Shown here piece by piece: positions 1 through 7,468 of a stretch of DNA of 64,000 nucleotides. The stretch comes from an uncultured Collinsella sp. GTDB taxonomy: Bacteria > Actinomycetota > Coriobacteriia > Coriobacteriales > Coriobacteriaceae. The DNA is taken from contig CAAETU010000063.1 in NCBI GenBank assembly GCA_900759045.1, positions 1 through 64,000 on the forward strand. Reading direction: 5' to 3'. The notes below the pieces were generated by a model that saw only the letters and a list, made by a program, of their open reading frames with translations, was not told the DNA's origin and searched no databases. Made by a program: the position numbers and the translations under genes. Each line of letters begins with the position of its first letter. Within the stretch, counting starts at the first letter, position 1.

Positions 1-98
1 GCGGCAATCTGCCTTTCAACTTCGGCGGCATGACCAGAAGGTCAATGCCGCCTCGTTTCAAGGCACCTTGCTCGCTCTGGCGGGCTTTCGCTGTCGTT
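1..98. repeat. Family A structured intergenic repeat, copy 1 (cut by window edge)
   Basis: Same sequence family as 3806-3955 and 23281-23444. It contains the core GGCATGACCAGAAGGTC followed by a partner ATGCC, nested inside outer arms ending in TTGCTCGCTCTGG, so the transcript could fold into a two-level stem. The left end lies outside the window. No gene is seen in 1-276. Confidence 0.7.
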
Positions 99-122
99 GC
101 CAAAACATCGGCGTCGCCGTAG

Positions 123-178
123 TAGTCATTGGGGACGTTCTTGTTTGACTAGTCGTTTAAGAACGTCCCCAATGACTA
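123..178. repeat. Family B palindromic repeat, copy 1
   Basis: Perfect 20-base inverted repeat: TAGTCATTGGGGACGTTCTT at 123-142 and its reverse complement at 159-178, with a 16-base loop. Related copies are at 3981-4032, 23468-23567 and 38378-38456. The form resembles REP/REPIN elements that are mobilised by RAYT (Y1) transposases in other bacteria; no such transposase is in the window. Confidence 0.85.
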
Positions 179-187
179 GTCAGAAAT

Positions 188-251
188 GAGCGTGGATAAT
201 CTCCCGTTTTTGGCCCCCGTGTGGGCTCAAAGTGGGAGATTATCCACGCTC
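188..251. repeat. Family C palindromic repeat, copy 1 (3' side of fic)
   Basis: Inverted repeat with 18-base perfect arms, GAGCGTGGATAATCTCCC at 188-205 and its reverse complement at 234-251. A near-identical copy in the same orientation lies at 1637-1704, so the fic gene is bracketed by the pair. The loop contains a smaller TTGGCCC/GGGCTCAA stem. Confidence 0.9.
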
Positions 252-276
252 GTTATATTTGGCTGGGCTGCGGTGC

Positions 277-1449
277 CTATCTAATCGGTTCAGCGTCTTC
301 CCTGAGTATCGAAAGATACTCTTCATACCCGTACTGTCGGTATCTCTGTCTTGACTCGTCGAGTGGACGGAGGATACCCAATTCTTCAAATGATTTGACG
401 AGCGAGCTCGCGGTGCTCCTGCCGATATCGAGTTGGGCAGCGATGAATGCGGTGTCGACGATGGGGTGCTCTTCAAGAATGCCCAACAGCCTTTGCCCGT
501 TTGCAGCAGTCCTTCCGAGATTTTCGGTAATGGTTGCTGTGGAACGGTTATGGAGGTCAACAAGGTTTTTTAAAGACCCTACCGAGTCCTTCGCACTCTC
601 AAGAAGACTGGCGCAGAAAAACTCTATCCATTCCTCGTAAGTGCCTCGCTCCCTTACGGATGTGAGTTGCCGGTAGTACTCGCTTCGATTTTTCTTGAAC
701 TGGAACGATGGGTAGAACAAGCAAGAATGAAGAACGCCATCATTGATGAGCATAAGTGTAATGAGAAGCCTGCCCAGGCGACCGTTTCCGTCTAGGAATG
801 GATGGGCAGTTTCAAATTGGTAATGGACGAGCGCCGCCCGCACGATCGGATCCATTTCGACTTGAGGCTCATTGATAAATCGTTCGAGGTCCTGGAGCGT
901 GTTGCTCAAATCTTCAATGTTTGGAGGGACGAACGATGCAGTTGCAATGGTGCAGCCTGAAGGGCCAATCCAGTTTTGTGAGGAGCGCAGCTCGCCTGGA
1001 TTCTTCTCCGTTCCGCGCACTCCGTCCAGCAGGACCGCATGAACCTGCCTGAGAAGCCTCGTACACAAGGGCATCTTTTTGAGCAGTTCTACGCCGCGGT
1101 CGACAGCACGGACATAATTCACGACATCTGCGACATCTTTATGATGGAGTTGGGTTTGCGATGGACTAAGTAGGTCGTCAAACGTGCACTGGGTTCCCTC
1201 AATTTGCGAAGAAAGGAGTGCTTCTTTGCGCACATACATTGTCAGATACATGTCGGCGTTGGGAACAAAGTAGAGCATGCCTTCAAGCTCTCCAAGCTTT
1301 CGTGAGCATGTGGAAAGCGTGCGATAGGTTTCCTCAGTGAGGTTTAGCTGCCTCAATGATTGCAAGGGCGTTGGCAAAAACGAATAGTAAGCCAATTTCC
1401 CCGATAGATTATTGCGGAGCGTTCCCTGGCCGTTCTCCTCGATTTGCAT
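277..1449 (-). CDS. Fic-domain protein with N-terminal inhibitory motif and C-terminal winged helix
   Basis: Predicted AMP-transferase (or related nucleotidyl/phosphoryl transferase) acting on an unidentified protein target. The Fic active-site motif HPFLDGNGRLGR is intact at residues 216-227. An (S/T)xxxE(G/N) inhibitory motif, SSQIEG, lies at 80-85, N-terminal to the Fic core as in class II Fic proteins, so the enzyme is probably autoinhibited. A C-terminal stretch around 310-370 looks like a winged helix. I chose the second Met (390 aa): GGAGGG lies four bases upstream, whereas the Met four codons earlier (1461) has no ribosome site. No antitoxin gene is adjacent. It is bracketed by two copies of repeat family C, and an inverted repeat that may be its operator lies at 1477-1518. 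The target is unknown. Confidence 0.9.
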   Translation of the reverse strand: MQIEENGQGTLRNNLSGKLAYYSFLPTPLQSLRQLNLTEETYRTLSTCSRKLGELEGMLYFVPNADMYLTMYVRKEALLSSQIEGTQCTFDDLLSPSQTQLHHKDVADVVNYVRAVDRGVELLKKMPLCTRLLRQVHAVLLDGVRGTEKNPGELRSSQNWIGPSGCTIATASFVPPNIEDLSNTLQDLERFINEPQVEMDPIVRAALVHYQFETAHPFLDGNGRLGRLLITLMLINDGVLHSCLFYPSFQFKKNRSEYYRQLTSVRERGTYEEWIEFFCASLLESAKDSVGSLKNLVDLHNRSTATITENLGRTAANGQRLLGILEEHPIVDTAFIAAQLDIGRSTASSLVKSFEELGILRPLDESRQRYRQYGYEEYLSILREDAEPIR

Positions 1450-1476
1450 CGCGCCCTCCATATCTTTAGTGCCGGA

Positions 1477-1518
1477 AACTCGCTATTAGGCTAATCATAT
1501 CAATTCTAATAACGAGTT
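1477..1518. promoter_or_regulatory. Inverted repeat upstream of fic, possible operator
   Basis: AACTCGCTATTAG at 1477-1489 and CTAATAACGAGTT at 1506-1518 form 13-base arms with one mismatch. Related TAATAACGAG / GTTATTAG half-sites recur to about 1580. The position immediately upstream of the fic start suggests a binding site, perhaps for the Fic protein's own C-terminal winged helix. Function is inferred. Confidence 0.5.
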
Positions 1519-1636
1519 TATGGCGAAAATAGTTATTAGAGTCGATTTGAATAATCTAATGACGAGAAGTCGTTATTGCTTTGGTGCAAGGTGGTCGAGT
1601 GGTCCCTCGGGCGCAGAGGAAAACGGAGCATTCAAC

Positions 1637-1704
1637 ACGAGCGTGGATAATCTCCCGGTTTTGGCCTGTGTGCGGGCTCAAAGTGGGAGATTATCCACGC
1701 TCGT
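1637..1704. repeat. Family C palindromic repeat, copy 2 (5' side of fic)
   Basis: 20-base arms at 1637-1656 and 1685-1704, nearly identical to 188-251 and in the same orientation. A further fragment, TCCACGCTCGT, follows near 1720. Confidence 0.9.
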
Positions 1705-1735
1705 TAGATATGCGTCCGAAAATCCACGCTCGTCG

Positions 1736-2299
1736 CTACTTGAGCCCGGGCAGACGGGTGTAGGGAAACGAGCGCTCCAGGAATTCGGAGCGGCGGGCGT
1801 AGTCTTTGGCGAGGTAGCTGCTGTAGGGCGAATCGAGCACGTATTGCACGGCGATGTGGCTGGCGAACTGCGTGATGCGATGCGTCATACTCTCGTGGTC
1901 ACTCACCGTGAGGTAGGCGGCAAAGCCAGGGTGAATGCGAGCGCAATAAGGCGTGCCGATGACGATGACCGGGACATGCCGGCTGCTGAGAATCGGCAAG
2001 ATGTCCTTGAGGTTGGGGGCAAGGCCGCCGTAGGAGATGACGATTGCCGCATGGTCGGGACCCGAGGCGAGCGCCGTACGCACCTGGGCCTCAGCGCCGT
2101 CGTGGCACGTTGCGCTTTTGCCGGCGGAGAGCAGGCGGTCGCGGAACATTCCTGCTGGATAGAGGTTGTGCGAGCCCGTGTAGATGTCGACCTGTCGGGC
2201 GTTCGCGATGAGCTTGGCGGCGTGGTCAAGCTGCGTGGGGTCGAGCAGCTCCTGCGTTTCGGCCAGCGTGGTCTGGTAGAGCCCTTCCATGCGCTCCAT
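1736..2299 (-). pseudogene. N-terminally truncated RpiR/MurR-family regulator (SIS domain only)
   Basis: The 187-residue product is a sugar-isomerase (SIS) domain as found in RpiR/MurR regulators, which sense phosphosugars. Visible motifs include ERMEGLYQTTLAET at the start, which in the family directly follows the helix-turn-helix, then the SIS pieces VDIYTGSHNLY and AIVISYGGLAPN. The DNA-binding domain of about 75 residues is missing: upstream in frame there are only a few codons before a TAA at 2321-2323, and no helix-turn-helix is visible in other frames. No good ribosome site precedes the first Met. A remnant is the best reading; a free-standing SIS protein is possible. It lies divergent from the EIIA-Glc gene. 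Confidence 0.6.
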
Positions 2300-2396
2300 A
2301 ACCTGCAGGCGATACTCAGCTTATCGACCCGCGATGCAAAGGAGATACTCATCCCACGAGCACTACCGGGAAGGGCTTGCGATTCGAGCCCTCACC

Positions 2397-2425
2397 TTAG
2401 CAATTTGACCATTTGGCACTATAAT
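2397..2425 (+). promoter_or_regulatory. Candidate promoter of the EIIA-Glc gene
   Basis: TTAGCA (2397-2402), 17 bases, then a consensus TATAAT (2420-2425), located 50 bases before the start codon at 2475. Confidence 0.5.
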
Positions 2426-2474
2426 CACCATAGGCATGCGCATAACGTTGCGCTTAATCAAGAGGAGAAAACAT

Positions 2475-3011
2475 ATGGGTCTGTTTGACATGTTTAAGAA
2501 GAAGGCTGAGCCCGCGGCAGCTGCTGCTCCGGCCTCCATCTCTGCTTCTGCTGGCGCCGACGTGCTGTGCTCGCCTGTCAAGGGCAAGGTCATCAAGATG
2601 GCCGACGTGCCCGATCCCGTCTTTGGTGGCGAGGTTCTGGGCAAGGGCTGCGCTGTGTGGCCCGAGGACGACCTGGTCTACGCTCCCTGCGACGGCAAGG
2701 TGACCGTCACCATGGGTCACGCCGTGGGCCTGCAGTCCGATAGCGGCATCGAGGTTCTGGTGCACGTTGGCGTCGATACCGTCAACATGAACGGTGATGG
2801 CTTCGAGGGCTTCGTCAAGGCCGACGACGTCGTGAAGGCCGGCCAGCCCATACTCAAGATCGACCGCGCCAAGATCGCTGCCGCCGGTTACAAGGACTGC
2901 GTCGTCGTGGCCGTGTCCAACACCGCCGAGTTCGCTGACGTCGAGCTCGCCGTCGAGGCCGAGTCTGCCGTCGCCGCCGGTGACGCCATCGTTAAGGTCG
3001 TCCGCAAGTAG
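2475..3011 (+). CDS. PTS glucose-family EIIA component (EIIA-Glc)
   Basis: Cytoplasmic phosphocarrier that accepts phosphate from HPr and passes it to a sugar-specific EIIB. The sequence contains the EIIA-Glc signature with the phosphorylated histidine, LVHVGVDTVNMNG, and the upstream VFGGEVLGKGCAVWP and YAPCDGKVTVT strands. At 178 aa it is slightly longer than the E. coli protein because of an Ala/Pro-rich segment after MGLFDMFKKK. The start at 2475 is fixed by AGGAG seven bases upstream; an earlier in-frame Met at 2436 has no such site. It stands alone with no EIIB/EIIC next to it, so it probably serves permeases encoded elsewhere, and may also have a regulatory role. Confidence 0.93.
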   Translation: MGLFDMFKKKAEPAAAAAPASISASAGADVLCSPVKGKVIKMADVPDPVFGGEVLGKGCAVWPEDDLVYAPCDGKVTVTMGHAVGLQSDSGIEVLVHVGVDTVNMNGDGFEGFVKADDVVKAGQPILKIDRAKIAAAGYKDCVVVAVSNTAEFADVELAVEAESAVAAGDAIVKVVRK

Positions 3012-3034
3012 TCTGCGGCATCCAGAAGATGCGC

Positions 3035-3067
3035 AAGGGTGGTCGGGTTGTCCGGCCACCCTTTTTT
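3035..3067 (+). terminator. Intrinsic terminator after the EIIA-Glc gene
   Basis: Stem AAGGGTGGTCGG / CCGGCCACCCTT with a short loop, followed by a run of Ts ending at 3067. Confidence 0.85.
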
Positions 3068-3244
3068 AATAGGCTAAACAGGTGCATTTTATTGCAAGGG
3101 GCTTGCTTTACGGGCCATTCGTTCGTCAAATTGAGCCGCCTGCGCTTTTGCGACGCAGGGGGTTGGGCCGGGCCGCTAATATGGACTTGCTGTTACGACG
3201 TGCGCTGCGCAGGGAACGCGGCGCCGCTTGTTTGGAGGAATGTC

Positions 3245-3802
3245 ATGAAAAAGAAGCTGCTGCTTGCGCCCCTGATGGCTGCCCTGGTCGCGTGCGTGGT
3301 TTTGCTTTCCGGCTGCGGAGGGCCTTCGGTGGAAGAGCTCATCACTAACGACCTTACGAGCCAGTTTGACGAGATCAAGAACGGCGGCGATGATTTCCTC
3401 TCCGGTCTGGAAGAGGCTTCGGGCGACGAGTTTGAGCAACTGGGCATCGATCCCAAGGAGTACGCCAAGAGCTATCTCGAGGGCTTTGATTACAAGATCG
3501 GCGATGTGACGGTCGATGAGGACAAGGGCACTGCGACCGCCGAGGTTACCATCACCTGCAAGTCCATGAATAAGATCGTCGAAGATTTCGCCACCCAGTA
3601 TCAGGAGAAGGTCACCGCACTCGATACGATGCCTTCCGAGGATGACCTGTACAAGATGGCCGGCCAGGTCATGGTCGACGTGACCAAGGCCGCTAAGACC
3701 AAGGACACCAAGGTCACCTTTAAATACTCCGCCAACGAGGATAACGAGTGGTCTGCCGACGATTCCGCAACCACCGAGATGATGAATGCGATGATGAGCT
3801 AG
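3245..3802 (+). CDS. Lipoprotein of unknown function
   Basis: 185-aa protein with a typical lipoprotein signal: MKKK, a hydrophobic run and the lipobox LLSGC, so the mature protein would be lipid-anchored outside the membrane starting at that Cys. The rest is acidic and hydrophilic, with an alternating strand pattern around DVTVDEDKGTATAEVTITCK that resembles small DUF4878/DUF5105-like lipoproteins; I cannot name the family with certainty. GGAGG six bases upstream fixes the start. It is monocistronic and followed at once by a 12-base hairpin that begins repeat family A. Confidence 0.85.
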   Translation: MKKKLLLAPLMAALVACVVLLSGCGGPSVEELITNDLTSQFDEIKNGGDDFLSGLEEASGDEFEQLGIDPKEYAKSYLEGFDYKIGDVTVDEDKGTATAEVTITCKSMNKIVEDFATQYQEKVTALDTMPSEDDLYKMAGQVMVDVTKAAKTKDTKVTFKYSANEDNEWSADDSATTEMMNAMMS

Positions 3803-3805
3803 GGG

Positions 3806-3955
3806 GTTACGCGGTTCTACGAACCGCGTAACTGCTCGACGCCGCAAACCCGCCAGAGCGGCAATCTGCCTTTCAATCGTCGGGCATGACCAGAAGGTCA
3901 ATGCCCTCCTCTTTTAAGGCACCTTGCTCGCTCTGGCGGGTTTTCGCTGTCCGTC
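3806..3955. repeat. Family A structured intergenic repeat, copy 2
   Basis: Begins with a perfect 12-base hairpin (GTTACGCGGTTC at 3806-3817, reverse complement at 3821-3832) four bases after the lipoprotein stop. Next comes CCAGAGCGGCAA pairing with the later TTGCTCGCTCTGG, enclosing GGCATGACCAGAAGGTC...ATGCC. The order matches 23281-23444. Together with family B it fills the gene-free stretch 3803-4108. Confidence 0.8.
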
Positions 3956-3980
3956 CTCTACCTGCGACGTTGCCGTGGTG

Positions 3981-4032
3981 GTCATTGGGGACGTTCTTGT
4001 TTGACCAGTCGTTTAAGAATGTCCCCAACGAC
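3981..4032. repeat. Family B palindromic repeat, copy 2
   Basis: GTCATTGGGGACGTTCTT at 3981-3998 pairs with AAGAATGTCCCCAACGAC at 4015-4032 with two mismatches. As in copy 1 it directly follows a family A element, so A and B appear to travel together. Confidence 0.85.
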
Positions 4033-4108
4033 TATGCTCTGGAGCGTCAAAGCGGGTCGCGCTTTTCGCTCGGCAGCATTGCCGCGGCCGCGTTGGGCGG
4101 CGGCTTCG

Positions 4109-4777
4109 TTACTCGCCCAGCACCAGCGCTGCGAGCTCTGCTTGGGTGTCCACCACGTAGTCGGCGCCGGTGGCTTCCAGCTCTGTGCGGCCGCGGAAAC
4201 CCCAGCTGACGCCCGCACTCTTAAGGCCGGCGTTGTGGCCGGTCAGGATATCGACATTGGAATCGCCTACGTAGAGCGTGGTCGCCGGGTCGGCGCCTAG
4301 CTCTTCCATCACATGCAGCGTAACAGGCGCCTCGGGCTTGGGCGGAAACGCATCGACGCGGCCCTGTACCAGCGCAAAGCGCTCGGAACCAAAATACTTC
4401 TCGATAAGCGGAACCGCCGAGACGTGGTCCTTGTTAGTGAGCACGGCAAGCTGCACACCCGCGGCGCGCAAGCGGTCGAGCATCTCGATCGTGCCGGGAT
4501 AGGGGGCGGTGTGGTCCTCCTTGTGCTCGCCGTAGTAAGCCCTAAACTCGGCAAGCGTCTGCTCAAACATGCGGCCGTCGCCCGCATACTCGGCGGGCAT
4601 AAAGCGCTCAACCAGCTTGAGCATGCCGTTTCCCACCTTGTAGCGGTACTCGTCGACGGCAAACGTAGGCCAGCCGTGCGTCTTGCAGGTATGGTTGCCG
4701 GCGGCCGCCAGGTCCTCGAGCGTGTTGAGGATGGTGCCGTCCAGATCAAAAATCACATGGGAAAAAGCTGCTGCCAT
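4109..4777 (-). CDS. HAD-superfamily hydrolase, phosphoglycolate-phosphatase-like
   Basis: Predicted cytoplasmic phosphatase of HAD subfamily IA. Motif I is FDLDGTILNT near the N-terminus (nucleophile and acid/base Asp), motif II is VLTNKD, and motifs III/IV are the Lys in PPKPEA and VGDSNVD. The helical cap sits between motifs I and II. I start at 4777 (222 aa) because GGGAG precedes this ATG by six bases; a Met five codons earlier has no ribosome site. It is last in the hyp direction, 104 bases after hypE, so co-transcription is possible but not shown. The substrate (phosphoglycolate, pyrophosphate or a sugar phosphate) cannot be told from sequence. Confidence 0.85.
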   Translation of the reverse strand: MAAAFSHVIFDLDGTILNTLEDLAAAGNHTCKTHGWPTFAVDEYRYKVGNGMLKLVERFMPAEYAGDGRMFEQTLAEFRAYYGEHKEDHTAPYPGTIEMLDRLRAAGVQLAVLTNKDHVSAVPLIEKYFGSERFALVQGRVDAFPPKPEAPVTLHVMEELGADPATTLYVGDSNVDILTGHNAGLKSAGVSWGFRGRTELEATGADYVVDTQAELAALVLGE

Positions 4778-4881
4778 GAAAGCTCCCGTCATTGGGTTTC
4801 AAAACGCACCTCATAATACTGGGCATGCGTGCCGGGCATGTTTGGAATCTGAATATCTTTAATAGCCCTGAGCCTTTGTCG

Positions 4882-5916
4882 TTAGCAAATCCTCGGCAGC
4901 TGCTCTCCCACGAGCATGTCGAGGATGCGGGTCGAGCCCCAGCCGGTGCGTACGCGCACGGCGGGACGGGCGCCCTCGGCAAGCGGCAGCACGCGGCCGA
5001 TAACGGCAGCGTTCTCGCCGTAGCGGGCGGCGCGCATGGCGGCCAGTGCCGCATCGGCTTGTTCGGCCGGCACGACGGCAACCATCTTGCCCTCGTTTGC
5101 CACCTGCAGCACATCGTAGCCGAGCATCTCGCAGGCTGCCTGCACGTCGGGGCGCACGGGCACAGCTTTCTCGTCGATCTCCATGGCAACGCCGCTGGCC
5201 TGCGCAAACTCGTTGAGCGTCGAGGCCAGGCCACCGCGCGTGGGGTCGCGGAAGCAGCGTGTGTCGGGTGCTGCGGAAAGCACATCGGCAATCAGGTGGT
5301 TGAGCGGCGCGGCGTCGCTTTCGATGGTGCTCGAAAACGCCAGACCCTCGCGTTGGCTCATGATAGCGATGCCGTGGTCGCCCAGTGTACCCGAGACCAG
5401 GATGACATCGCCGGGCTGGCAGTTTGCGCCGCTGAGCGCCACGCCCGCAGGCACCTCGCCCACGCCGGCGGTATTGATATAGACGCCGTCGGCCCCGCCG
5501 CGCTCGACCACCTTGGTGTCGCCCGTGATTATGGACACGCCCGCCTCGTGCGCCGTCTCGGCCATCGTCTGCACAATCTGGCGGAGCCTATCCATGGGAT
5601 AGCCCTCTTCGAGGATAAAGCCGCACGACAGGTAGCGCACGTTGGCGCCCGAGGTCGCGACGTCGTTGACGGTTCCGCACACGGCGAGGCGGCCGATGTT
5701 GCCACCGGGGAAGAACTGCGGCGAGACTACAAAGCTGTCGGTCGACATGGCGATGCGCCCGCTCGCGGGCAGCGCGGCGACGCCGGCATCGTTGCCTTCG
5801 AGCAGCTCGGGCGACCCAAAGGCATCCAAAAAGACCTCATCGATGATGCGTTTCATCATCTGGCCGCCGGAGCCGTGGCCCAGCAGGACGGTGCTATCGG
5901 TAACGCTATGGGACAT
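4882..5916 (-). CDS. hypE: Hydrogenase maturation factor HypE
   Basis: 344-aa PurM/AIR-synthase-fold protein that dehydrates the carbamoyl group on its own C-terminal cysteine, making the thiocyanate used for the CN ligands of [NiFe] hydrogenase. The sequence ends in PRIC, giving the required terminal Cys. The N-terminal LLGHGSGGQMM, DAGVAALP, GTVNDVATSGA and SIITGDTKVV segments are characteristic, and the length is normal. It follows hypD after about 50 bases in the same minus-strand operon. Confidence 0.97.
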   Translation of the reverse strand: MSHSVTDSTVLLGHGSGGQMMKRIIDEVFLDAFGSPELLEGNDAGVAALPASGRIAMSTDSFVVSPQFFPGGNIGRLAVCGTVNDVATSGANVRYLSCGFILEEGYPMDRLRQIVQTMAETAHEAGVSIITGDTKVVERGGADGVYINTAGVGEVPAGVALSGANCQPGDVILVSGTLGDHGIAIMSQREGLAFSSTIESDAAPLNHLIADVLSAAPDTRCFRDPTRGGLASTLNEFAQASGVAMEIDEKAVPVRPDVQAACEMLGYDVLQVANEGKMVAVVPAEQADAALAAMRAARYGENAAVIGRVLPLAEGARPAVRVRTGWGSTRILDMLVGEQLPRIC

Positions 5917-5964
5917 ATCGAAAACTCCAATCGTGGGTGGTGCCGGTGTGCGGGTGTGCCCGGG

Positions 5965-7077
5965 CTAGTCGCGGTAGCGGTAGTACGCCGCGCAGCTGCC
6001 CTCGGAGCTCACCATGCACGGGCCGACGGGGTGCTCGGGCGTGCAGGTGCGGCCAAAGAGCGGGCAGCTGCTCGGCGCAATGGCCCCGCGCAGCACGTCG
6101 CCGCAGCGGCACCCGCGCGGCTCGACCGTCGCCTCAACGGGCACGTCAAAGCGAGCGCGGGCATCAAAGCGCGAGAACTCGGGGCGGATGGAAAGGCCCG
6201 AGTTGGCAATCAGCCCCAGCCCGCGCCATGTGGTATCGCACGGCTCAAACACCTGCTCGACCAGCTGGCGCGCCACGGGATTGCCGTCTGCGTTGACGCC
6301 ACGGCGGTAGGCGTTGTCAATCACCGGCCTGTCCTCGACAACCATCTGGACCAGCATGCAGATGCCCTGCAGGATATCGACCGGTTCAAATCCCGTGACC
6401 ACGCCCGGGGTATTGAATTCGTCGACCAAAAAGCTAAAGGGGGCCAAGCCCGTGATGGTGGCGACGTGGCCCGGCAGGATAAAGCCGTCGATGGCGGTCT
6501 CGGGGTCGTTGGCGATGGCGCGCAACGCCGGCGGCGTGGTCTTGTGGGCGCAATAGACCGAGAAGTTCAAAAGCCCGCGCGCCTCGGCCTCCAAGATGGC
6601 GGCGGCGATGGTGGGCGTCGTAGTCTCAAAGCCCACGCCCATAAAAATGACCGGGCGATCAGGGTTTTGCTCGGCAATGTCGAGCGCGTCGAGCGGGGAG
6701 TAGACGATGCGAATGTCACGCCCTGCCGCTTTTTGCGCAGCGAGCGAGGTGGATGATCCGGGCACGCGCATCATGTCGCCAAAGGTGGTGATGATGGCGC
6801 CGTCTATGTTGGCGAGCGCGATTGCGTGGTCGATGTCGCGGTTGGCGGTGACGCAGACGGGGCAGCCCGGGCCGCTCAGCAGCTTGAGCCCTGCCGGCAT
6901 AATGGAGCGAAAGCCATAGCGCCCGATGCTCACGGTATGCGTGCCGCAGACTTCCATAAGGTTGATGGTGCGGTCGCCGACAAGCTCATGAATGCGCTCG
7001 ATGAGCTCGCGAGCCAGCTTGGGATCGCGGAATGCCGAGAAATCGATACCGGAGCGAGCCGGCTGCTCGGGCGCCAC
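5965..7077 (-). CDS. hypD: Hydrogenase maturation factor HypD
   Basis: 370-aa Fe-S scaffold that works with HypC to assemble the Fe(CN)2CO unit. Conserved cysteine motifs are present: MEVCGTHT, GPGCPVCVT, GFETTTPT and the C-terminal CRCGDVLRG...CPLFGRTCTPEHPVGPC cluster region. The start is GTG at 7077 and overlaps the hypC stop codon by one base (TAGTG), which indicates translational coupling. Confidence 0.97.
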   Translation of the reverse strand: MAPEQPARSGIDFSAFRDPKLARELIERIHELVGDRTINLMEVCGTHTVSIGRYGFRSIMPAGLKLLSGPGCPVCVTANRDIDHAIALANIDGAIITTFGDMMRVPGSSTSLAAQKAAGRDIRIVYSPLDALDIAEQNPDRPVIFMGVGFETTTPTIAAAILEAEARGLLNFSVYCAHKTTPPALRAIANDPETAIDGFILPGHVATITGLAPFSFLVDEFNTPGVVTGFEPVDILQGICMLVQMVVEDRPVIDNAYRRGVNADGNPVARQLVEQVFEPCDTTWRGLGLIANSGLSIRPEFSRFDARARFDVPVEATVEPRGCRCGDVLRGAIAPSSCPLFGRTCTPEHPVGPCMVSSEGSCAAYYRYRD

Positions 7078-7337
7078 TAGTAAGCCTCCGCCGGGTTGGT
7101 GGCCAGCTGGTCTTCTTCGACCAGCTCGGACATGGCATTAACAAGCTCGAGCGTTTCCTGTGCTTCCTGCTCGTCGACAATCTGGATGCCAAAGCCGGCG
7201 TGTACGAGAATATAGTCGCCAACCTGCGCCGTCGGCACGAGCCGCAGCGACACGGGGCGCTCGATGCCCATCATGTCGACGGTGGCCTTGAGGTCGTCGT
7301 CGCGTTTGACTACTTTGCCGGGAACGGCAAGGCACAT
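7077..7337 (-). CDS. hypC: Hydrogenase maturation chaperone HypC
   Basis: 86-aa HypC/HupF chaperone beginning MCLAVPGKV, so Cys2, which binds the iron intermediate after Met removal, is present. It partners HypD and the hydrogenase large-subunit precursor. AAAGGGG precedes the ATG. The stop codon overlaps the hypD start. A 131-base spacer separates it from hypF upstream. Confidence 0.97.
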   Translation of the reverse strand: MCLAVPGKVVKRDDDLKATVDMMGIERPVSLRLVPTAQVGDYILVHAGFGIQIVDEQEAQETLELVNAMSELVEEDQLATNPAEAY

Positions 7338-7468
7338 ATTGTTCCCCTTTTATACGCTTTGCGCTGGATGGGCGCTTAATAATCCATCAGTTGATGGTAG
7401 CGCTCGCGGGCGCTGCGGGCAAACGCGCTACACCTGTGAGACGGCGGCTTGCGGGCTGGCCGAACAGC

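Noticed and set aside
1585..1620. D-arm-like GTGGTCGAGTGGTC suggesting a tRNA-Leu/Ser remnant
   Set aside because: No acceptor stem, anticodon arm or T arm could be assembled around it.
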